Position numbers and translations under genes: made by a program | Shown: positions 12,001 through 19,702 of the stretch, piece after piece | How the letters are laid out: each line of letters opens with the position of its first letter | Numbering within the stretch: position 1 is the stretch's first letter | Source: Jaltomata sinuosa | Taxonomy: Eukaryota; Streptophyta; Magnoliopsida; Solanales; Solanaceae | Assembly (NCBI GenBank): GCA_003996215.1 | Contig: QJPP01007589.1 | Location: 1 to 64,000, forward strand | Direction of reading: 5' to 3' | Length of the DNA: 64,000 bases | Notes under the pieces: model-generated | Told to the model about the DNA's origin: nothing | The model's database searches: none | Seen by the model: only the letters and a program-made list of their open reading frames with translations

Positions 12001-15000
12001 AGATCAAATATCTGGCAAATGGTGAAGTGGAAAGGTTCAAGGCTAGATTAGTAGCAAAGGGATATAGTCAACTGGAAGGCTTGGATTATCATGATACTTT
12101 TTCCCCTGTAGCTAAAATGGTAACAGTTAGGTGTGTTATTGCATTGGCTGTGTACAAAGGCTGGCTCTTGTATCAAATGGATGTCTACAATGCTTTTTTA
12201 CAAGGTGATTTGGAAGAAGAAGTTTATATGGACTTGCCTGAAGGCTTCAGGAGAACAGGCCAACTTCAAGTCTGCAGATTGCTCAAATCTCTGTATGGCC
12301 TTAAGCAAGCATCTAGGCAATGGAACATTAAACTCACCACTGCTTTGTTGAGTGCAGGATTTACTCAAAGCTCTCATGACTATTCCTTGTTCACCTTAAC
12401 AAGGAAGGAGGGCATGGTGTTCATCTTAGTTTATGTTGATGATTTGCTCATCACTGGAAGTAGTGATCACATGATTACAGAAGCTAAGAATGTATTACAT
12501 CAACAATTTAAGATGAAGGATTTAGGAGAACTTAAATATTTCTTGGGGATTGAAGTACTGAGGTCTAAAAATGGTGTGAGTTTAAACCAAAGGAAGTATA
12601 TTCTGGATTTGATTTCAGACATGGGACTGAGTGGAGCTAAGCCAGCTTCCACACCATTGGAGTCTAATCTAAGGCTGACTACCCCCTGCAGCTTGAGGGG
12701 GTATGTTGAAGTGTGAAGAAACAGTTTTCACTGTTTTTACTGTTTTCAGGAAAACAGGAAAACAGTTATTACTGTTCACTGTTACTGTTCAATTTGTTAG
12801 GAGTTAGTTAGTGTTGTTATATAGTCGGTTATAGTGAGTTGTTAAGAGATTCTAGAAGCTTCCTAGATCAGTGTATATATGTAGCTATCCTTGATGTAAT
12901 TCACACATTGAGTAATAAGAAAATATCTTCTCTTCTTCTTCCTCATCTGTTTCTCTCTGTACCTAAGCTGAATCTCAAAGCTCCATTAATGGAAGCTTGA
13001 GCTTAGAGGCTGAGTTTTCACAAAAACCATCCCAACTCAGAGTTTAAGCCTAAGAGATATAAAAAGAGAAATAAAAATACAATAAAGAAATGTTCTTCAG
13101 TAACCTTGATCCTTGGTCATGGCAAGAAGTTCGTCTCTGCTCTTTCCCATAACGTGAGACATGTCCTAGAGAAATTTAGCTTGCAGATTCAGATTTTCAT
13201 AATGAAGCATTTGATGTAATGCTGCACCGCGTTAGGCGGATTACTTACCGGAAGCGGAAAACAAGGAGAACTAATATATATGGGACTTATAGTGGTCGAT
13301 ACACTGCAATTTAGTCTTTGTTCCAACATGTTCGGTAACTTCAGCCCAGTTTGCCAATCCGTACATTTCCATGCCCTGCAAAAGAAAAAGAGGACAGCGA
13401 TAAACTAAACCAAGAGAACTTCAATCCTGCCAAAATTATGAATAAGATCTAGATCACTAGGATACATTTAAGAGAACATGTAAACAAACTATAGAGCAGA
13501 GAAATAAGTGACAATTGAAATATTTAAACACAAGCAGAAAGATGGAAGACTACCTGTAGAAGTAACATTTCCTCATCTGCATTCCAGTCAGCACATATGA
13601 GAGGAAATGAGAGGTTATCCTGTTCATAGAAAAAACCTTGAAGACATATATTCCATAAAAATTAAGAGGTTATAAAAAGGGTGAGGACATAATTAAATAA
13701 AGTAAACAACATAAAAGAGCCAGACCTCCTCCCTCAAACGTAAGCATGTGAGAAAAATGCTTTAGTTAGATCATTGATCAGCTAAGATGGGAAGTGAATA
13801 TCCATTATACATATGACCTATGTCGCTCGGACTCTTCAAAAATGTCAATGGGTGCGTGTCGGATTCTCCAAAAGTAGTGTATTTTTGGAGAATCCGACAC
13901 GGGTGCCGCATCAAAAAGTAAATCATTTGTAATTAAGCATAATTACAATTCACTCATGAGCAAGAGCTTCATAAAAACCTTCTCCCTAATTTTAGGTTTG
14001 ACAAGTTTAACAAAATAACCATCCCATTCTCTATTGCTTAGCATCCACATAAAAAAGTGTGAAGTTCAATTCTACCTCTCTAAATATAGAATAAAATATC
14101 AACATGACCATCCAACTTACCTGAATCACATGAAAATCATCTCCCGCACATAAGCATCTCATTATAGCAATTAGAACACCCTTTTCATGAGCATAATCAT
14201 TTCTATCTATTATCTTCCATCGGTCTCATTATAAATCCAGCTTAGCTCCACTATAGGTAACCAGTAGACTGTTTGGCCAAGCTTCTCCAAGGCCAAAAGT
14301 GCTCTTTTTTAAAAAAAAATGTTCTTTTCAAAGTTGAGGTGTTTGGCCAAACTTTTAGGGGAAGAAAAAGTGATTTTGAGTAGAAGCAGAAGTTGTTTTT
14401 GAGAAGCTGAAAAAAGGTTTCTCCCCGAAAGTACTTGTTTGAAAAGCACTTTTGAGAAAATACACTTAGAAACACTTTTTAAAAGCTTGGTCAACCACTA
14501 ATTGCTACTCAAAAGTGTTTTTCAAATTGATTAGCCTAACACATACTGCTTCTCACCTAAAGTACTTTTTTGGAAAGCAGTTTCGAAAAAAAACACTTTT
14601 CAAAATAAACTGATTTTAGAAGTTTAGTCAAATAGGCTATAGGTTAAGTATTATATCCAAAATATTTTAGTGAAATTATGATAATATTTCAACAGATAAC
14701 AGCACGCTTTGATGAACAGGATTAGATGAAAATACATCTTGTACAAGTGGATGACCATAGATATAGTTCTTATGACTCAGCCTGACCATCAAGCAGCTAT
14801 GAAGACTGCGCAACCCTTTCACAATTTCCATGATATTTTCCCAGAGTTTTGCATAAAGCAATTAGGATACACAAAATGATGATATCTACCTCAGCGATGG
14901 GACATCAATGAAGAGCATAGCATTTAACAAAACCTACAGAGAATTAAGGCTGCAATTTAAGACTGCTTCAAGAATTTTCACCGGCTTAAATTACTTCTGT

Positions 15001-16144
15001 TCAGTTAAATTCAGATACAAACAAAACAATGCAAGAGAAGTATTTAACTGAAGTAGTCCAACATGTTGATGAAAATTCAATTAGATGAAGCCACTAGCCA
15101 TAACCCTATACAGATGATTGCTTTTGTGAGGCTGCACTTCTGCTCCAACAGAAAAGCATTCCACACAAAGATCAAAGTCAGAGCACACAACACATTTAAT
15201 TCGAATCCTTCCAGATATGTATTTATTGCAATAATTGCAATGGTACAAAGCCTTTTTCCCTTCGGTCAATATTTGACCTTCATAAACAGAAACAAGACAA
15301 ATTATAAGGTTCGATTTAAAAAAGGAAATTAATTTTCGTGATTAGCATCTGAGTAGAACACCAGGCATAATAAACAAGGTTCCAGAAGTTGGAGTAGTTA
15401 CAATGCATGTCCATGTCGTAGGGGCACACATACAATGAGACTCATAAAATATTCTTTTTTTGTTCCGCCATGAACAAGAACAAAAAATATGAAACAAGAA
15501 ATAGAAGGTAAAAATAGATTTTTGTTCCACAAACATGGTCACAAGCTGTGATGAATAAAGAATTATGTACTTTCTCTTCGTGTGAAATCTGACTGGGTAC
15601 CATAATATGAGAGGAGTTAAATTTAAATAGTCTTCTTTATTTATGATAAACAGTTAAAATTAGAATAGTTTAGTGTTTATTGGAGAAACATGTTTGGTCT
15701 TATGTTGAATCTTGAGCTTCATTGAGAGAAAAATAAAACAAAAAGTTGTATTGGAAAGAGAAAAAGGGGAGTCCCCAAGAATGAAAATTGTGTCATACAA
15801 GATGTACTAGAACTTCCCTTGAGAATAGAAAAAGGGGGTTCCATGAAAGTTTTTTGCGTCACACAAAATGTCGTGAAACTTTTCCTCTTCAACCAAAGCA
15901 AGAGTATCTTTTAGAGACAAACGGAGTTAATAGTTCAAATGTGTAGATGTTTACAAGTCAAATAAAAGCTTGTTTAAACTGAGGGGAGATCTTGAGGGAA
16001 AATAGCATTGCAGGGATCCTGCTTCTTGTAAATGCATTTCATTCCCAAGAGTACTAATTACCACATGTATAATATCAAAGATCATACCAGCAGATGCAGT
16101 ATCAAAATTCTCCACATTTGGTGCTGCCCTTTTTCTCTTAAGAC
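1..16144 (-). CDS. ADA2A: ADA2a-like transcriptional adaptor (SAGA/GCN5 complex subunit), partial, ten exons
   Basis: ADA2 proteins bind GCN5 histone acetyltransferase and direct it to nucleosomes in the nucleus. Exons read on the minus strand are 16088-16144, 15099-15277, 13554-13619, 13249-13375, 13105-13165, 2180-2240, 2058-2101, 1516-1611, 887-1109 and 1-144 (running off the window). All junction phases agree except for a one-base excess in 13249-13375. In order they encode a basic N-terminus (KRKRAAPNVENF), a ZZ zinc finger (YHCNYCNK...CVVCSDFDLC), a SANT/Myb domain (ADWNADEEMLLL, then MYGLANWAEVTEHVGTKT), the stretch SHVMGKSRDELLAM, and the conserved middle block (REEFEIEYDNDAEQMLADME, then LDERKRRKDFIL). 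The DRSVGEKK and DELLAM segments look more like ADA2a than ADA2b. The start-codon exon was not found upstream, and the C-terminal SWIRM domain lies beyond position 1. The gene may be inactive because of the frameshift. Confidence 0.9.
1767..1803. repeat. compound (AC)n(AT)n microsatellite
   Basis: A short AC run is followed by about eleven AT dinucleotides, inside an ADA2a intron. It is a simple polymorphic repeat with no other visible role. Confidence 0.9.
1885..2036 (+). repeat. tRNA-like SINE copy, degenerate
   Basis: The stretch has an A-box-like segment around AGATGAGATGG and a B box GGGTTCGAGTCTC at 1972-1984. The following CACCGCCACCCATTATC is shared with the second copy at 2835-3100. 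This layout is that of a tRNA-derived Solanaceae SINE. It lies in the ADA2a intron between the exons at 1516-1611 and 2058-2101. Confidence 0.5.
2430..2820 (-). repeat. diverged A/T-rich repeat units (same family as 43.2-44.05 kb)
   Basis: About two and a half units share TATTATAAATCACAA, an 'aatttggg/aattgga' segment and 'gtaacatatatt'. Read on the opposite strand, these match the units repeated at 43245-44050. They lie in the large ADA2a intron just upstream of the first copia insertion. Confidence 0.6.
2835..3100 (+). repeat. tRNA-like SINE copy, longer
   Basis: It repeats the body seen at 1885-2036: an AGATGAGATGACCGCACAC head, then CGAGTCTCACTGCTACCC, CATGTTTGGCCTATGAA and CACACGTGGGGGCATTGC. 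A second head begins near 3030 (TCTCTCTAATAGCTTAATC), so two copies may abut. The copia element at 3110 is inserted at its right edge. Confidence 0.5.
3110..3412 (+). repeat. 5' LTR of copia element 1
   Basis: It matches 7723-8025 closely along its full 303 bp, starting at TATTAGTTA and ending ACA directly before the primer-binding site. Scattered substitutions and small indels separate the two copies, so this insertion is not very recent. Confidence 0.9.
3465..4410 (+). pseudogene. copia 1 gag with zinc knuckle, frameshifted
   Basis: The frame opens at ATG 3465 with a UBN2-type copia gag (FDGDNYQVWAVRMDTYLDAL, then KTAKEVWDYLKEEY). It reads to about codon 260, where a frameshift near 4215-4260 moves the zinc knuckle CKKCNQLGHEAIIC (about 4283-4324) into another frame that ends at 4410. 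The parent protein forms the virus-like particle core. This copy cannot make it intact. Confidence 0.85.
4418..5890 (+). pseudogene. copia 1 protease and integrase, split by a MITE
   Basis: The aspartic protease core SWLIDSGCTNHMTHD is at about 4424-4470. The GAG-pre-integrase segment (HKRLDHCHLQALLLL) runs into the MITE at 4918 and resumes after 5279 with CQFGKQNRKPF. The integrase catalytic core follows at 5343-5888 with IHTDIAGP, LRSDNGKEY and PQQNEVSERRN carrying the D, D and E residues. The Gly-Val normally seen before the catalytic Glu reads Glu-Val-Ser here. The frame shifts again near 5885. Confidence 0.85.
4918..5270. mobile_element. hAT-type MITE nested in copia 1
   Basis: The 353-bp insert is bounded by inverted ends CAGTGGCGGAGCC and GGTAGCTCCGCCCCTG. 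It is flanked by a perfect 8-bp duplication TGTCAAGC (4910-4917 and 5271-5278), the hAT hallmark. It has no transposase. Its minus strand holds tRNA-like promoter boxes: an A-box-like TGTAGCTCAGTGG near 5128-5140 and a B-box-like GGGTTCAATTCC near 5042-5053. It interrupts the copia GAG-pre-integrase codons, so it arrived after the copia element. Confidence 0.9.
5885..7710 (+). pseudogene. copia 1 reverse transcriptase and RNase H, multiply broken
   Basis: The RT region shows WKLVDRPKDRKVIGVKRVFR and VFQLDVNSEFLNGVLQEEIY, the polymerase motif LYVDDLLVTGN near 6753-6785, then a second block starting TDLELMTYFLGMEIKQ. RNase H follows at 7267-7710 (SWCSKKQETVSQSMVEAEFI, later DQLADVFTKSLP). Breaks include stops at 6121 and 6619 (the latter at the expected Tyr of LYSLKQAPRAW), one near 6837, and a frameshift near 7198-7266. 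The copy is defective. Confidence 0.88.
7723..8025 (+). repeat. 3' LTR of copia element 1
   Basis: It is the partner of 3110-3412, preceded by the AAGGAGGAG polypurine tract and followed directly by the ATTAC target duplication. Confidence 0.9.
8131..8238 (+). repeat. SINE 3' end with (TTG)n tail, 5'-truncated
   Basis: The stretch has the familiar Solanaceae SINE tail: GAGGTAAGGTCTGCATAC, then CCCCAGACCCCACTTGTGGG, then a (TTG)n tail. TTG tails are a feature of the tobacco TS SINE group. The tRNA-like head is missing. The rest of 8031-8557 is ADA2a intron with nothing else recognised. Confidence 0.7.
8563..8881 (+). repeat. 5' LTR of copia element 2
   Basis: It is nearly identical to 12704-13022. 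It contains CAGTTTTTACTGTTTTCAGG-type short repeats and a TATATATGTAG segment that could serve as a TATA box about 130 bp before the LTR end. Confidence 0.92.
8989..11529 (+). CDS. copia 2 gag-protease-integrase polyprotein
   Basis: An 846-codon frame opens at ATG 8989, shortly after the primer-binding site. It encodes a gag domain (GSENYGIWSRSMRIALIGKR) and a zinc knuckle CEYCHFTGHTKETC at about residue 254. The protease core WIVDSGASHHIT is at about residue 380. The integrase zinc motif (HKRLGHPSF...CSIC) and the integrase core with HMDLWGPY, VRSDNGTEF and QNGVVERKHR follow. The frame stays open for the whole length. It ends at TGA 11527 where the pol frame continues in another phase, so a single indel near 11480-11520 separates it from the RT. 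It would act in the cytoplasm, assembling particles and integrating cDNA. Confidence 0.93.
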   Translation: MTTPVRIDQNDPLYIGPSDASGAVLIPIKLTGSENYGIWSRSMRIALIGKRKYGFVTGDCARNLYRDELHEQWETCNAIVLSWLMSTVSEELLSGVVYATSAYTVWEDLKERFDKVNRMRVYQLHREITTLAQGTESVSVYVTKLKHLWGEYDAIMPPPSCICPKSKDYADHLTQLRLIQFLSGLNDSYDQARRQILLKGTTPSLNQAYAMIIEDEIQHLSCSVTGRENEKTDPIAMQVHRNQGNQGYRGRRVQCEYCHFTGHTKETCYKLIGYPNDWKQRKKTGYGNGNQKSYGNPGGYGGQTGGANHSANNMLGPQADHNQAEPSNHAVNNAFVAKAQGFTEEEYKQILQILNKETKEPQQDNMPGIATCLMANVFTHEWIVDSGASHHITASKQLMTKEHSMASSPKNRVSLPTGDRVTISHIGEMPVFENECVKDVLFVPDFHFNLLSVSKITRELSCLVSSYPDFCVFQELYSGRVKGIGKLEGGLYSFRSGCRSQKKDGVKQQHIVDVGVSIQDDNLWHKRLGHPSFQVLKSLDLIKDNNVVHECSICPLAKQTRMSFPASESRSLGVFDVVHMDLWGPYKIPTYDKKYYFLTMVDDYSRYTWIHLLQLKSETIVAIKNFFALIQNQFGLHVKTVRSDNGTEFFNSQCKELFQDRGIIHQSSCAHTPQQNGVVERKHRHILNVARAIRFQSNMPIKYWGKCIEVAVYLMNRLPSPTNSGKSPYELLHSKVPSLSHLRVVGCLCYATTTPKGDKFSERARPAILMGYSTTQNGYLLLDIQAMKFFVNRDVVFQEHIFPFADKASAEQSQSLGHPLVLSDGNKLVEEEWRRMHTFQMRQKNA
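11484..12716 (+). CDS. copia 2 reverse transcriptase, C-terminally truncated
   Basis: The frame overlaps the end of the upstream polyprotein frame by 46 nt. It encodes the copia RT from KTWEIVDLPPDKREIGSKWV through YQMDVYNAFLQGDLEEEVYM and the catalytic FILVYVDDLLITG (about 12420-12455) to SNLRLTTP. The next codons run straight into the polypurine tract and LTR and stop at 12716. The RT-connection and RNase H, normally several hundred codons, are deleted. The element would need a helper for mobility. Confidence 0.92.
   Translation: MEEDAHIPDEAEECLNDASDHDMSSVQLTEDAVQQDTDSLNEAPNLPTPSHVPLQEAVVSPAIEITAAPPRKTTRVIKQPVWMKDYTAPTQGKASKYPLANTLSYDTITPAYACYLSKFSTLVEPQNFKQAASDQRWIDAMQLEIQALEANKTWEIVDLPPDKREIGSKWVYKIKYLANGEVERFKARLVAKGYSQLEGLDYHDTFSPVAKMVTVRCVIALAVYKGWLLYQMDVYNAFLQGDLEEEVYMDLPEGFRRTGQLQVCRLLKSLYGLKQASRQWNIKLTTALLSAGFTQSSHDYSLFTLTRKEGMVFILVYVDDLLITGSSDHMITEAKNVLHQQFKMKDLGELKYFLGIEVLRSKNGVSLNQRKYILDLISDMGLSGAKPASTPLESNLRLTTPCSLRGYVEV
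12704..13022 (+). repeat. 3' LTR of copia element 2
   Basis: It is the partner of 8563-8881. It ends TTCACA followed by the AAAAC duplication, only 83 bp from the ADA2a exon ending at 13105. Confidence 0.92.
13249..13375 (-). CDS. ADA2A: ADA2a SANT-domain exon with +1 frameshift
   Basis: The exon begins after a CAG acceptor and ends CTTCCG before a perfect GTAAGT donor. Its first part reads GMEMYGLANWAEVTEHVGTK and continues to CIDHY. Its last part reads SSPCFPLP, the usual ADA2 ending, but one frame later. The exon is 127 nt, whereas the flanking phase-0 exons require a multiple of three. The extra base lies in an AT-rich run near 13270-13282 and produces an immediate TAG. It is either a true lesion or an assembly error in a short AT repeat. 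Confidence 0.85.
13816..13920. repeat. small fold-back repeat in ADA2a intron
   Basis: It begins GTCGCTCGGACTCTTCAAAA. The arms TGTCGGATTCTCCAAAA (13857-13873) and TTTTGGAGAATCCGACA (13883-13899) can pair around a short spacer. A related sequence starts GTTGCTCGGACTC at 25623 with GTCCGATATGGG repeats. It is a Solanaceae MITE-like unit whose family is not named here. Confidence 0.6.
14264..14642. repeat. MITE-like repeat with TTTGGCCAA ends in ADA2a intron
   Basis: The unit opens GTAGACTGTTTGGCCAAGCTTCT and closes with an imperfect inverse of it (AGAAGTTTAGTCAAATAGGC). Inside are several direct and inverted copies of AAAAGTGCTTTT-type words and a second internal TGTTTGGCCAAACTTTTAG. There is no coding capacity. 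It is a non-autonomous DNA element by structure. Confidence 0.6.
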
Positions 16145-16290
16145 CTACCAAAGAATTAAAGGGACAAAGCAAAAAAAAGTTACCAGATCAGGCCAATAAA
16201 TAATGGAATCAAATTAGATACAGTTCCACATGAAGCAATGATAAGGATGGTACTATGTTTACATAGACACATATCCATGCAAGAATTTAT

Positions 16291-16510
16291 TTGTATAACC
16301 ATGGTGTTTGGGCAGCTTGCGTGCACCTAGACAAATTCCATGGTGTATGCTACTCACACTAGCACAAGTACCGGGTAACTCTGGCCACCAATGCTTGGAC
16401 AGATGGAAATAAAGCACCTAGTGTTTTTTTTTACTCCGCTGGGATTTGAACCTCAGACCTTATGGTTCTCAACCCACTTCATTGACCACTAGGTTACACC
16501 CTTGGTTGCA
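16291..16510 (-). mobile_element. Au-type SINE, near full length
   Basis: Read on the minus strand it has a tRNA-like head: box A near TAACCTAGTGGTCAATGAAG, then GGGTTGAGAACC, then box B GGTTCAAATCC. A body with TCTGTCCAAGCATTGGTGG and GTTACCCGGTACTTG follows, and it closes with CCAAACACCATGGTTAT. This matches the plant Au SINE layout. ATATCCAT occurs on both flanks (16270 and 16511) and may be the target duplication. It sits just upstream of the first placed ADA2a exon. Confidence 0.8.
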
Positions 16511-17866
16511 ATATCCATACAGGATATATAATGCAAGAAAACACAAAACTTCGTCTATGAAGTTGTGAAAATCAATGTTCAAGATCAAAAGGTAAGGATC
16601 TATCTCAGAGTAATAGCTTTAAGTATGCCATTTGGAAACAGAGCCCAAACATTGGCTTCACCACTGCTGCTCTTTAATAAAGCCCCAAGGAAGATGTTAA
16701 CTAAAGCAGGGTTGCAGGAGGAGAGCAGAAAAAATCAAGTTTTCAGAAATCACGGTCGGAATCACGGGCCATCGTTTTAGATCACGACCCGTGGTCTGAT
16801 CTGTGGTTTGACCTTCTGTGTTGCTTTCCCAAAATTCACGGGTGACTTCACGGACCATGGTTTGGAACCACGACCCGTCCTGTCATCCGTGATTTTGGTC
16901 ATCACAGGACCCTCCATTTAGGGTCCCAAAACTACGGTTCAATTGATGACTCGTCATTTAGTTCCACGGGCCGTCCCATCAGTCGTGGTTCCTGAACATC
17001 AGAGGACCCTCATATTTTTCAAGTTAAAACCACGGGTCACAGGACCGTCCGTCGTTCCATTTCACGGACCGTCGAATGACTCGTGGAATGAAAAGTTCAG
17101 CAAGACCCAAAAATGGTTCCAGGTTCCCGGGTCATTCCACCGGCCATCGTTTGATTCCACGGGCCGAGGACCCGTTCGTAGATTTCCCCGATTTCAGTTT
17201 TCCAGATTTAATTCTCTGAGTATTTTTGTAATTCTCCACTCTTTTAACTCCTAAGTTAAATCGTTTTAGGCAAAATTAAAGGGGTTTTAGTCCAACTTAG
17301 TTGGTTCTTCATTCATTCTCTCAATTCAAGCTCCAAAAGAAAGAAAAGGATTCTTCTCTCAAGCTCCAAGGTCTAGGGTTTCATCTTCAAGTCTCCATCT
17401 CCAAATTTTGGCTAGGAAAAGCTTTGGGTTCAGGTATGTGGGTATTCAATAAGGGATTACTCAGATTATTAGTCACTTGAGAAGCACGTGTTAGAGGTCA
17501 CGTGAGAGGCACGTGCCTTTCACTTCAATATAAACACGGTGAAATTGTTGTGGAAGGAATTAACGAAAAATTGGTATTCATTTCTCCCTCGTGTTCTTCT
17601 TCTTTTCCCTCCCAAATCCTTTCTCTCTCGCCTCTTCTTTTCTCTGCAGATTCAAGCTTATCAATGGACTTTCAGCTATCCTAGTTAGCCTAGTTTAATT
17701 CAGCATTTAATTTCATTGTAATAGAATTCCATTTTCCTTTGCATATATCCAGAAAATTTCCCAAAAAGTTCGCGTTATTTTTCTGTTTGTGATTTGAATT
17801 TGAGATCTCTATCGAGATCATTACAATTGGTATCAGAGCCTCGATCGTGCGATCTGTGTGGTTGTG

Positions 17867-18079
17867 ATGGCTGAGAGTACTCGATTGGAGTTGATGAATG
17901 AGAAGCTTGCAAGGCATAATGAAGTGCTTAATGAGGTGTTAACTAACCAGCAGGAATTTCGCAAAACTCAGACAGGGATTCAAAGAACTCTAGAGCTGAT
18001 TCTAGATCGACTTACAACACTGGAGAGGGTTCCTAATAGAGCTCAGGGTGAACAACAACCAGGAAGTGAAGGACGTTGA
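17867..18079 (+). CDS. gag-like N-terminal fragment of the LARD-like element
   Basis: The frame starts at ATG 17867, 27 bp after the primer-binding site, and runs 70 codons to TGA. It encodes a charged helical segment (RLELMNEKLARHNEVLNEVL, then TLELILDRLTTLERV) that looks like the coiled-coil start of plant gypsy gag proteins. The capsid domain is missing. The next frame continues immediately (VEYAASIAGAAFVSEM) with no clear relation to gag. Confidence 0.6.
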   Translation: MAESTRLELMNEKLARHNEVLNEVLTNQQEFRKTQTGIQRTLELILDRLTTLERVPNRAQGEQQPGSEGR

Positions 18080-18249
18080 GTACGCAGCATCAATTGCGGG
18101 TGCGGCATTTGTATCGGAAATGAAGGTCTGAACTACGATGAAACTGAGATAAATCAACTTTCTGACTTTCAGCTGACAGCTGCGTTACTTAATGCTGCTC
18201 CACAAATGGAAGTCCTTGATGCTGAAATGTTGAAAATAAGAGACAAAAG

Positions 18250-19047
18250 GTGTTCGATAAATATCCTCAAAGAGGTGATATGAGGTTAGAAACTGCAGAA
18301 GTAATATATAACTCACCAGCGACTCAAGCAGTACAAGTGATTTCAACTGGTAAGGGTCAGTCCTCTGAACTTAATTCCATTATTGATCAACTTAGTCCAA
18401 ATTTTGGTTTAACTACAACGATAATTGTCAAAAAGTGTGCGGCACTAATTTTTCCCTCTCATGATGTTTATCTGGTGGATGCCGAGTTTCGTTTACGAAA
18501 AATCAGTGAATTGTTGATATTTGGATGTCATATTATGTTGGATTATGTACGTTGTAAGAAAATGCAATCTGAATTGGTGAATGGGAAGCAATTATTTTTC
18601 AAAAGAAGGGGAATGCTTCCTGTAGAGACTGAAAATGTACCCCAATATATTCTTAGTATGATTGATAAACTCACTGCTACATCACTGATTTATGATCATC
18701 ACACTACCATGAGTTTTGATCCTGGAGGTACTACTTTTGATGCATCTAGTTTCAGATATAAGGTGCCCATTAAGTTCAGGTTTTTGCTATTATATATGGG
18801 TGCTCAAAATCAGTCACTAAGTTGTGCTGTGATGATGGGAATTGCTGAACAAAAGGATCACTGTAGTGAGGGTGTATGTCTTAATGAGAAGTACAATGAG
18901 TTCCGTTTTTTGGTTCCCATCCCAAATCAAGGATTTGGGGCTTCTTGCTACGCTACAACACTATATAAATCCATTTTGGGGTTTACCTTGTTCACAGGTC
19001 GACCCCATGGCAGCAAGAAAAGGCGATCTTGTGCTATACTCCGGTGA
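18250..19047 (+). CDS. unrecognised ORF 1 in the LARD-like element
   Basis: This frame has 265 codons and I recognise no family. It contains MSFDPGGTTFDASSFRYK near residues 157-174, and a similar FDPGGSVLDVFDLHYMKPK recurs downstream near 19680-19735. A second frame overlaps it from 18842. There is no zinc finger, DSG, YVDD or DDE motif. It could be captured host coding sequence or a highly diverged pol. The presence of a real start and length does not prove expression. Confidence 0.4.
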   Translation: MFDKYPQRGDMRLETAEVIYNSPATQAVQVISTGKGQSSELNSIIDQLSPNFGLTTTIIVKKCAALIFPSHDVYLVDAEFRLRKISELLIFGCHIMLDYVRCKKMQSELVNGKQLFFKRRGMLPVETENVPQYILSMIDKLTATSLIYDHHTTMSFDPGGTTFDASSFRYKVPIKFRFLLLYMGAQNQSLSCAVMMGIAEQKDHCSEGVCLNEKYNEFRFLVPIPNQGFGASCYATTLYKSILGFTLFTGRPHGSKKRRSCAILR

Positions 19048-19612
19048 TATCTTTCCTACCGAGACACGCGAGTGTGTCGAAATTGAGGCAGAGGAGCGAA
19101 CCATAGAAACTGTTTCTATTGCCCCTTTACAAATTCGAAAAATGGCAGAGATGAAGGTTATCATGATTACTGTGAAGTTTGAAATAGCAGGTAAAACATC
19201 AGTCTACTTGCTCGCTAATGAGTTGAAATTGCAAACTAATCGTGAAATCTCTTTGGTTGGTGGGCAAATCTCTAGAAACGCAGTAATGAAAATGAAATGG
19301 AAGGAAAAGAAACTAGGTGTTGCTCAAGGATGTTTCACTAGAGCCAAAATAGTGAATACATTGTCAAAAATACATGGTCAAATTTATATTTCAGCGATAA
19401 ATTGGACACGTAAGCTGCTATGCTGGTCCTTCATTTTTGACTGTAAGAATTGTGGTGAGGAATTACAATTAGTGGGTAAGTGTGCTAGGAGTTTTATGTT
19501 CATGATCTCTCATGTCCTGCATGCTAGGAGTCATGTATCGCCCAAGTTGTTTGATGAATCGCTCAAACTAAGTTCATCGCATGTCTCATGTTTATTCCTC
19601 GGCTTGATTTAA
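18983..19612 (+). CDS. unrecognised ORF 2 in the LARD-like element
   Basis: The frame (open from 18842) carries the segment VDPMAARKGDLVLYSGDIFP, which may begin at the ATG near 19007, then an acidic stretch (RECVEIEAEERTIETVSIAP) and a hydrophobic and basic C-terminal part ending FLGLI. It overlaps ORF 1 in a different phase. No domain was recognised. The C-terminal half reads less like real protein, so a fusion of pieces is possible. Confidence 0.35.
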   Translation, partial: LPCSQVDPMAARKGDLVLYSGDIFPTETRECVEIEAEERTIETVSIAPLQIRKMAEMKVIMITVKFEIAGKTSVYLLANELKLQTNREISLVGGQISRNAVMKMKWKEKKLGVAQGCFTRAKIVNTLSKIHGQIYISAINWTRKLLCWSFIFDCKNCGEELQLVGKCARSFMFMISHVLHARSHVSPKLFDESLKLSSSHVSCLFLGLI

Positions 19613-19702
19613 ATACTCACTGCTGACTCCTCCTCTTGTGGCCCTGAGAAGCAAACTAATAAAATTATTATAGTTTTTGACCCTGGAGGTTCTGTCCTTG
19701 AC

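Larger units (their letters stand above)
8563..13022 (+). mobile_element. Ty1/copia LTR retrotransposon 2, young, RNase H deleted
   Basis: The 319-bp LTRs (8563-8881 and 12704-13022) start TGTTGAAG, end TTCACA and differ at only about seven positions by eye. The target duplication AAAAC lies at 8558-8562 and 13023-13027. The primer-binding site TGGTATCAGAGC (initiator tRNA-Met) follows at 8882-8893. A purine tract (GAGGGGGTA) precedes the 3' LTR. The coding region ends soon after the RT, and the RT-connection and RNase H codons are absent. The element is therefore internally deleted despite its recent look. Confidence 0.95.

Noticed and set aside
17502..17684. Open frame in the 5' LTR of the LARD-like element
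   Set aside because: It is LTR sequence duplicated at 20741-21138, where it reads differently. A host gene is not supported.
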